DNA of 64,000 nt, taken from contig JAZGUH010000255.1 in NCBI GenBank assembly GCA_037893225.1, positions 1 through 64,000 on the forward strand, given 5' to 3'. This DNA is from Hippasteria phrygiana (taxonomy: Eukaryota > Echinodermata > Asteroidea > Valvatida > Goniasteridae). Below, piece after piece: positions 56,969 to 64,000 of this stretch (position 1 is the first letter of the stretch; every line of letters begins with the position of its first letter). The notes under the pieces were generated by a model. The model saw nothing but the letters and a program-made list of their open reading frames with translations, was not told the origin of the DNA and searched no databases. The position numbers were made by a program, and so were the translations under genes.

Positions 56969-59900
56969 GTGTACAAATTACTGGATTTGGTCAATATACC
57001 ATTCAATTATGAACAGGGAAAGGAGGGGCGTTCATCTGAAAATTTGGCAAACGTTAAGCAGTCACAATGCAGTAAACGGAAGAACGCACACAGAGTTCAC
57101 GGGAAGAAATTTGTTGCGAGATTTGAATTTTCTCGAAGAGTTCTAACGCTGTGAAGCTGGCGATGGTCTGAAATTGTTGCGCTATATCTAAGCTACCCAT
57201 ACGTGTACAAATTACTGGATTTGGTCAATATCCCATTCAATTATGAACAGGGAAAGGAGGGGCGTTCATCTGAAAATGTGGCAAACGTTAAGCAGTCACA
57301 ATGCAGTAAACGGGAGAACGCACACAGAGTTCACGGGAAGAACTTTGTTGCGAGGTTTGAATTTTCTCGAAGAGTTCTCACGCTATGAAGCTGGCGATGG
57401 TCTGAAATTGTTGCGCTAGATCTAAGCTACCCATACGTGTGAAAATTACTGGATTTGGTCAATATCCCATTCAATTATGAACAGGGAAAGGAGGGGCGTT
57501 CATCTGGAAATGTGGCAAACGTTAAGCAGCCACAATGCAGTAAACCGGAGAACGCACACAGAGTTCACGGGAATTTTTTTTTTGCGAGGTTGGAATTTTC
57601 TCGAAGAGTTCTAACGCTGTGAAGCTGGCGATGGTCTGAAATTGTTGCGCTATATCTAAGCTACCCATACGTGTACAAATTACTGGATTTGGTCAATATA
57701 CCATTCAATTATGAACAGGGAAAGGAGGGGCGTTCATCTGAAAATTTGGCAAACGTTAAGCAGTCACAATGCAGTAAACGGGAGAACGCACACAGAGTTC
57801 ATGGGAAACAAATTGTTGCGAGGTTTGAATTTTCTCGAAGAGTTCTCACGCTATGAAGCTGGCGATGGTCTCAAATTGTTGCGCTAGATCTAAGCTACCC
57901 ATACGTGTGAAAATTACTGGATTTGGTCAATATCCCATTCAATTATGAACAGGGAAAGGAGGGGCGTTCATCTGAAAATGTGGCAAACGTCAAGCAGTCA
58001 CAATGCAGTAAACGGAAGAACGCACACAGAGTTCACAGGAAGAAATTTGTTGCGAGATTTGAATTTTCTCGAAGAGTTCTAACGCTGTGAAGCTGGCGAT
58101 GGTCTCAAATTGTTGCGCTATATCTAAGCTACCCATACGTGTACAAATTGCTGGATTTGGTCAATATCCCATTCAATTATGAACAGGGAAAGGAGGGGCG
58201 TTCATCTGAAAATGTGGCAAACGTTAAGCAGTCACAATGCAGTAAACGGAAGAACGCACACAGAGTTCACAGGAAGAAATTTGTTGCGAGATTTGAATTT
58301 TCTCGAAGAGTTCTAACGCTGTGAAGCTGGCGATGGTCTGAAATTGTTGCGCTATATCTAAGCTACCCATACGTGTACAAATTACTGGATTTGGTCAATA
58401 TCCCATTCAATTATGAACAGGGAAAGGAGGGGCGTTCATCTGAAAATGTGGCAAACGTTAAGCAGTCACAATGCAGTAAACGGGAGAACGCACACAGAGT
58501 TCACGGGAAGACATTTGTTGCGAGGTTTGAATTTTCTCGAAGAGTTCTCACGCTATGAAGCTGACGATGGTCTCAAATTGTTCCGCTAGATATAAGCTAC
58601 CCATACGTGTTAAAATTACTAGATTTGGTCAATATCCCATTCAATTATGAACAGGGAAAGGAGGGGCGTTCATCTGAAAATGTGGCAAACGTTAAGCAGT
58701 CACAATGCAGTAAACGGAAGAACGCACACAGAGTTCACAGGAAGAAATTTGTTGCGAGATTTGAATTTTCTCGAAGAGTTCTAACGCTGTGAAGCTGGCG
58801 ATGGTCTGAAATTGTTGCGCTATATCTAAGCTACCCATACGTGTACAAATTACTGGATTTGGTCAATATCCCATTCAATTATGAACAGGGAAAGGAGGGG
58901 CGTTCATCTGAAAATGTGGCAAACGTTAAGCAGTCACAATGCAGTAAACGGGAGAACGCACACAGAGTTCACGGGAAATAATTAGTTGCGAGGTTTGAAT
59001 TTTCTCGAAGAGTTCTAACGCTGTGAAGCTGGCGATGGTCTCAAATTGTTGCGCTAGATCTAAGCTACCCATACGTGTGAAAATTGCTGTATTTGGTCAA
59101 TATCCCATTCAATTATGAACAGGGAAAGGAGGGGCGTTCATCTGAAAATTTGGCAAACGTTAAGCAGTCACAATGCAGTAAACGGAAGAACGCACACAGA
59201 GTTCACAGGAAGAAATTTGTTGCGAGATTTGAATTTTCTCGAAGAGTTCTAACGCTGTGAAGCTGGCGATGGTCTGAAATTGTTGCGCTATATCTAAGCT
59301 ACCCATACGTGTACAAATTACTGGATTTGGTCAATATCCCATTCAATTATGAACAGGGAAAGGAGGGGCGTTCATCTGAAAATGTGGCAAACGTTAAGCA
59401 GTCACAATGCAGTAAACGGGAGAACGCACACAGAGTTCACGGGAAGAACTTTGTTGCGAGGTTTGAATTTTCTCGAAGAGTTCTCACGCTATGAAGCTGG
59501 CGATGGTCTGAAATTGTTGCGCTAGATCTAAGCTACCCATACGTGTGAAAATTACTGGATTTGGTCAATATCCCATTCAATTATGAACAGGGAAAGGAGT
59601 GGCGTTCATCTGAAAATGTGGCAAACGTTAAGCAGTCACAATGCAGTAAACGGGAGAACGCACACAGAGTTCACGGGAAATAATTAGTTGCGAGGTTTGA
59701 ATTTTCTCGAAGAGTTCTAACGCTGTGAAGCTGGCGATGGTCTCAAATTGTTGCGCTAGATCTAAGCTACCCATAAGTGTGAAAATTACTGGATTTGGTC
59801 AATATCCCATTAAATTATGAACAGGGAAAGGAGGGGCGTTCATCTGAAAATGTGGCAAACGTTAAGCAGTCACAATGAAGTAAACGGGAGAACGCACACA

Positions 59901-62900
59901 GAGTTTATGGGAAGAAATTTGTTGCGAGGTTTGAATTTTCTCGAAGAGTTCTCACGCTGTGAAGCTGACGATGGTCTCAAATTGTTCCGCTAGATATAAG
60001 CTACCCATACGTGTGAAAATTACTAGATTTGGTCAATATCCCATTCAATTATGAACAGGGAAAGGAGGGGCGTTCATCTGAAAATGTGGCAAACGTTAAG
60101 CAGTCACAATGAAGTAAACGGAAGAACGCACACAGAGTTCACAGGAAGAAATTTGTTGCGAGATTTGAATTTTCTCGAAGAGTTCTAACGCTGTGAAGCT
60201 GGCGATGGTCTGAAATTGTTGCGCTATATCTAAGCTACCCATACGTGTACAAATTACTGGATTTGGTCAATATCCCATTCAATTATGAACAGGGAAAGGA
60301 GGGGCGTTCATCTGAAAATGTGGCAAACGTTAAGCAGTCACAATGCAGTAAACGGGAGAACGCAAACAGAGTTCACGGGAAGAACTTTGTTGCGAGGTTT
60401 GAATTTTCTCGAAGAGTTCTCACGCTATGAAGCTGGCGATGGTCTGAAATTGTTGCGCTAGATCTAAGCTACCCATACGTGTGAAAATTACTGGATTTGG
60501 TCAATATCCCATTCAATTATGAACAGGGAAAGGAGGGGCGTTCATCTGAAAATGTGGCAAACGTTAAGCAGTCACAATGCAGTAAACGGGAGACCGCACA
60601 CAGAGTTCACGGGAAATAATTAGTTGCGAGGTTTGAATTTTCTCGAAGAGTTCTAACGCTGTGAAGCTGGCGATGGTCTGAAATTGTTGCGCTATATCTA
60701 AGCTACCCATACGTGTACAAATTACTGGATTTGGTCAATATACCATTCAATTATGAACAGGGAAAGGAGGGGCGTTCATCTGAAAATTTGGCAAACGTTA
60801 AGCAGTCACAATGCAGTAAACGGGAGAACGCACACAGAGTTCATGGGAAAAAAATTGTTGCGAGGTTTGAATTTTCTCGAAGAGTTCTCACGCTATGAAG
60901 CTGGCGATGGTCTCAAATTGTTGCGCTAGATCTAAGCTACCCATACGTGTGAAAATTACTGGATTTGGTCAATATCCCATTCAATTATGAACAGGGAAAG
61001 GAGGGGCGTTCATCTGAAAATGTGGCAAACGTCAAGCAGTCACAATGCAGTAAACGGGAGAACGCACACAGAGTTCACGGGAAATAATTAGTTGCGAGGT
61101 TTGAATTTTCTCGAAGAGTTCTAACGCTGTGAAGCTGGCGATGGTCTCAAATTGTTGCGCTAGATCTAAGCTACCCATACGTGTGAAAATTGCTGTATTT
61201 GGTCAATATCCCATTCAATTATGAACAGGGAAAGGAGGGGCGTTCATCTGAAAATTTGGCAAACGTTAAGCAGTCACAATGCAGTAAACGGAAGAACGCA
61301 CACAGAGTTCACAGGAAGAAATTTGTTGCGAGATTTGAATTTTCTCGAAGAGTTCTAACGCTGTGAAGCTGGCGATGGTCTGAAATTGTTGCGCTATATC
61401 TAAGCTACCCATACGTGTACAAATTACTGGATTTGGTCAATATCCCATTCAATTATGAACAGGGAAAGGAGGGGCGTTCATCTGAAAATGTGGCAAACGT
61501 TAAGCAGTCACAATGCAGTAAACGGGAGAACGCACGCAGAGTTCACGGGAAGAACTTTGTTGCGAGGTTTGAATTTTCTCGAAGAGTTCTCACGCTATGA
61601 AGCTGGCGATGGTCTGAAATTGTTGCGCTAGATCTAAGCTACACATACGTGTACAAATTACTGGATTTGGTCAATATCCCATTCAATTATGAACAGGGAA
61701 AGGAGGGGCGTTCATCTGAAAATTTGGCAAACGTTAAGCAGTCACAATGCAGTAAACGGGAGAACGCACACAGAGTTCATGGGAAAAAAATTGTTGCGAG
61801 GTTTGAATTTTCTCGAAGAGTTCTCACGCTATGAAGCTGGCGATGGTCTCAAATTGTTGCGCTAGATCTAAGCTACCCATACGTGTGAAAATTACTGGAT
61901 TTGGTCAATATCCCATTCAATTATGAACAGGGAAAGGAGGGGCGTTCATCTGAAAATGTGGCAAACGTCAAGCAGTCACAATGCAGTAAACGGGAGAACG
62001 CACACAGAGTTTATGGGAAGACATTTGTTGCGAGGTTTGAATTTTCTCGAAGAGTTCTCACGCTATGAAGCTGACGATGGTCTCAAATTGTTCCGCTAGA
62101 TATAAGCTACCCATACGTGTGAAAATTACTAGATTTGGTCAATATCCCATTCAATTATGAACAGGGAAAGGAGGGGCGTTCATCTGAAAATGTGGCAAAC
62201 GTTAAGCAGTCACAATGCAGTAAACGGAAGAACGCACACAGAGTTCACAGGAAGAAATTTGTTGCGAGATTTGAATTTTCTCGAAGAGTTCTAACGCTGT
62301 GAAGCTGGCGATGGTCTGAAATTGTTGCGCTATATCTAAGCTACCCATACGTGTACAAATTACTGGATTTGGTCAATATCCCATTCAATTATGAACAGGG
62401 AAAGGAGGGGCGTTCATCTGAAAATGTGGCAAACGTTAAGCAGTCACAATGCAGTAAACGGAAGAACGCACACAGAGTTCACAGGAAGAAATTTGTTGCG
62501 AGATTTGAATTTTCTCGAAGAGTTCTAACGCTGTGAAGCTGGCGATGGTCTGAAATTGTTGCGCTATATCTAAGCTACCCATACGTGTACAAATTACTGG
62601 ATTTGGTCAATATCCCATTCAATTATGAACAGGGAAAGGAGGGGCGTTCATCTGAAAATGTGGCAAACGTTAAGCAGTCACAATGCAGTAAACGGGAGAA
62701 CGCACACAGAGTTCACGGGAAGAACTTTGTTGCGAGGTTTGAATTTTCTCGAAGAGTTCTCACGCTATGAAGCTGGCGATGGTCTGAAATTGTTGCGCTA
62801 GATCTAAGCTACCCATACGTGTGAAAATTACTGGATTTGGTCAATATACCATTCAATTATGAACAGGGAAAGGAGTGGCGTTCATCTGAAAATGTGGCAA

Positions 62901-64000
62901 ACGTTAAGCAGCCACAATGCAGTAAACCGGAGAACGCACACAGAGTTCACGGGAAAAATGTTTTTGCGAGGTTTGAATTTTCTCGAAGAGTTCTAACGCT
63001 GTGAAGCTGGCGATGGTCTCAAATTGTTGCGCTAGATCTAAGCTACCCATACGTGTACAAATTACTGGATTTGGTCAATATACCATTCAATTATGAACAG
63101 GGAAAGGAGGGGCGTTCATCTGAAAATGTGGCAAACGTTAAGCAGTCACAATGCAGTAAACGGGAGAACGCACACAGAGTTACACGGGAAATAATTAGTT
63201 GCGAGGTTTGAATTTTCTCGAAGAGTTCTAACGCTGTGAAGCTGGCGATGGTCTCAAATTGTTGCGCTAGATCTAAGCTACCCATACGTGTGAAAATTGC
63301 TGTATTTGGTCAATATCCCATTCAATTATGAACAGGGAAAGGAGGGGCGTTCATCTGAAAATTTGGCAAACGTTAAGCAGCCACAATGCAGTAAACGGGA
63401 GAACGCACACAGAGTTCACGGGAAGAACTTTGTTGCGAGGTTTGAATTTTCTCGAAGAGTTCTAACGCTGTGAAGCTGGCGATTGTCTGAAATTGTTGCG
63501 CTAGATCTAAGCTACTCATACGTGTGAAAATTGCTGGATTTGGTCAATATCCCATTCAATTATGAACAGGGAAAGGAGGGGCGTTCATCTGAAAATGTGG
63601 CAAACGTCAAGCAGTCACAATGCAGTAAACGGGAGAACGCACACAGAGTTCACGGGAAATAATTAGTTGCGAGGTTTGAATTTTCTCGAAGAGTTCTAAC
63701 GCTGTGAAGCTGGCGATGGTCTCAAATTGTTGCGCTAGATCTAAGCTACCCATACGTGTGAAAATTGCTGTATTTGGTCAATATCCCATTCAATTATGAA
63801 CAGGGAAAGGAGGGGCGTTCATCTGAAAATTTGGCAAACGTTAAGCAGTCACAATGCAGTAAACGGAAGAACGCACACAGAGTTCACAGGAAGAAATTTG
63901 TTGCGAGATTTGAATTTTCTCGAAGAGTTCTAACGCTGTGAAGCTGGCGATGGTCTGAAATTGTTGCGCTATATCTAAGCTACCCATACGTGTACAAATT

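Larger units (their letters stand above)
43755..64000. repeat. 234-bp satellite array, about 86 units, continues beyond window
   Basis: Head-to-tail units of 234 bp starting at GTTCACGGGAA (43755, 43989 and so on) fill the rest of the window. Conserved landmarks in each unit are GCGAGGTTTGAATTTTCTCG, GAAGCTGGCGATGGTCT, CTAAGCTACCCATACGTGT, GGTCAATATCCCATTCAATT and GGCAAACGTTAAGCAGTCAC. Units differ at a small set of sites: GTGAAAATT or GTACAAATT, TAGATCT or TATATCT, GGGAAGAACTTTG, GGGAAATAATTAG, AGGAAGAAATTTG and others. The period is a multiple of three, so frames of about 61 codons recur, but they start with GTG or lie inside repeats and I do not call them genes. The first unit joins gag directly. 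Confidence 0.97.

Noticed and set aside
43863..62770. Recurring ~61-codon plus-strand frames in the satellite (MYKLLDLVNI...)
   Set aside because: They start at GTG, not ATG, exist only because the 234-bp period is a multiple of three, and vary with unit differences without sign of protein constraint.

Overview
Kind of organism. This is a gene-poor, repeat-dense stretch of nuclear DNA from a eukaryote, most likely a marine invertebrate, perhaps a non-vertebrate deuterostome. The lineage is an inference from the many TACATGTA / GGCCTACATGTA runs, the deuterostome-like repeats and the transposon classes present (Kolobok-like TTAA elements with THAP domains, hAT-like elements with 8-bp target duplications, Harbinger-like MITEs, a Ty3/gypsy element). 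I see no host gene that can be called with confidence and no rRNA, tRNA or CRISPR array. Almost everything that can be explained is a transposable element, a duplication of transposon-rich DNA, or a tandem repeat.

Positions 1-12 kb. The window opens inside a hAT-like element. A transposon-rich block (about 88-3470 plus 7717-8785) recurs at 23.2-28.1 kb, and part of it recurs again at 4.94-6.69 kb. Inside it are three copies of a Harbinger-like MITE with TTA target duplications, a long palindrome with a 16-bp minisatellite at its centre (3548-4677), and a 3.4-kb hAT-like element (8007-11372) with near-perfect 8-bp target duplications.

12.3-20.9 kb. This is a three-layer nest. The outer layer is a Kolobok-like element (12336-20876) flanked by TTAA. 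Inside it lies an insertion (about 13570-20119) whose two ends carry arrays of the palindrome CCAATTGG. Inside that lies a second Kolobok-like element in the opposite orientation (14242-16395), also flanked by TTAA. The Kolobok-like elements carry the remains of a THAP zinc-finger exon near one end. A third relative at 36049-37623 has an intact 158-residue THAP reading frame.

21-34.8 kb. The second copy of the duplicated block includes a complete 817-bp hAT-like element with perfect 8-bp target duplications. Around it are tandem duplications, 15-bp minisatellites, a foldback element at 33.7-33.9 kb, and a region with mirrored TACGAA/TTCGTA motifs at 30.5-31.3 kb.

34.85-64 kb. A Ty3/gypsy LTR retrotransposon lies on the minus strand: a 3' LTR at 34852-37833 split by the third Kolobok-like element, then integrase, RNase H, RT, protease and gag up to about 43.8 kb. 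Its reading frames carry two likely frameshifts in pol, one in gag and one in-frame stop, so it is a decayed copy. Directly at the 5' end of gag begins a 20.2-kb satellite of 234-bp units (about 86 copies) that runs off the end of the window. The gag-proximal unit is fused to gag, and the array holds two tandem copies of a 23-unit, 5383-bp higher-order repeat. This retroelement-satellite junction is the most interesting structure in the window.
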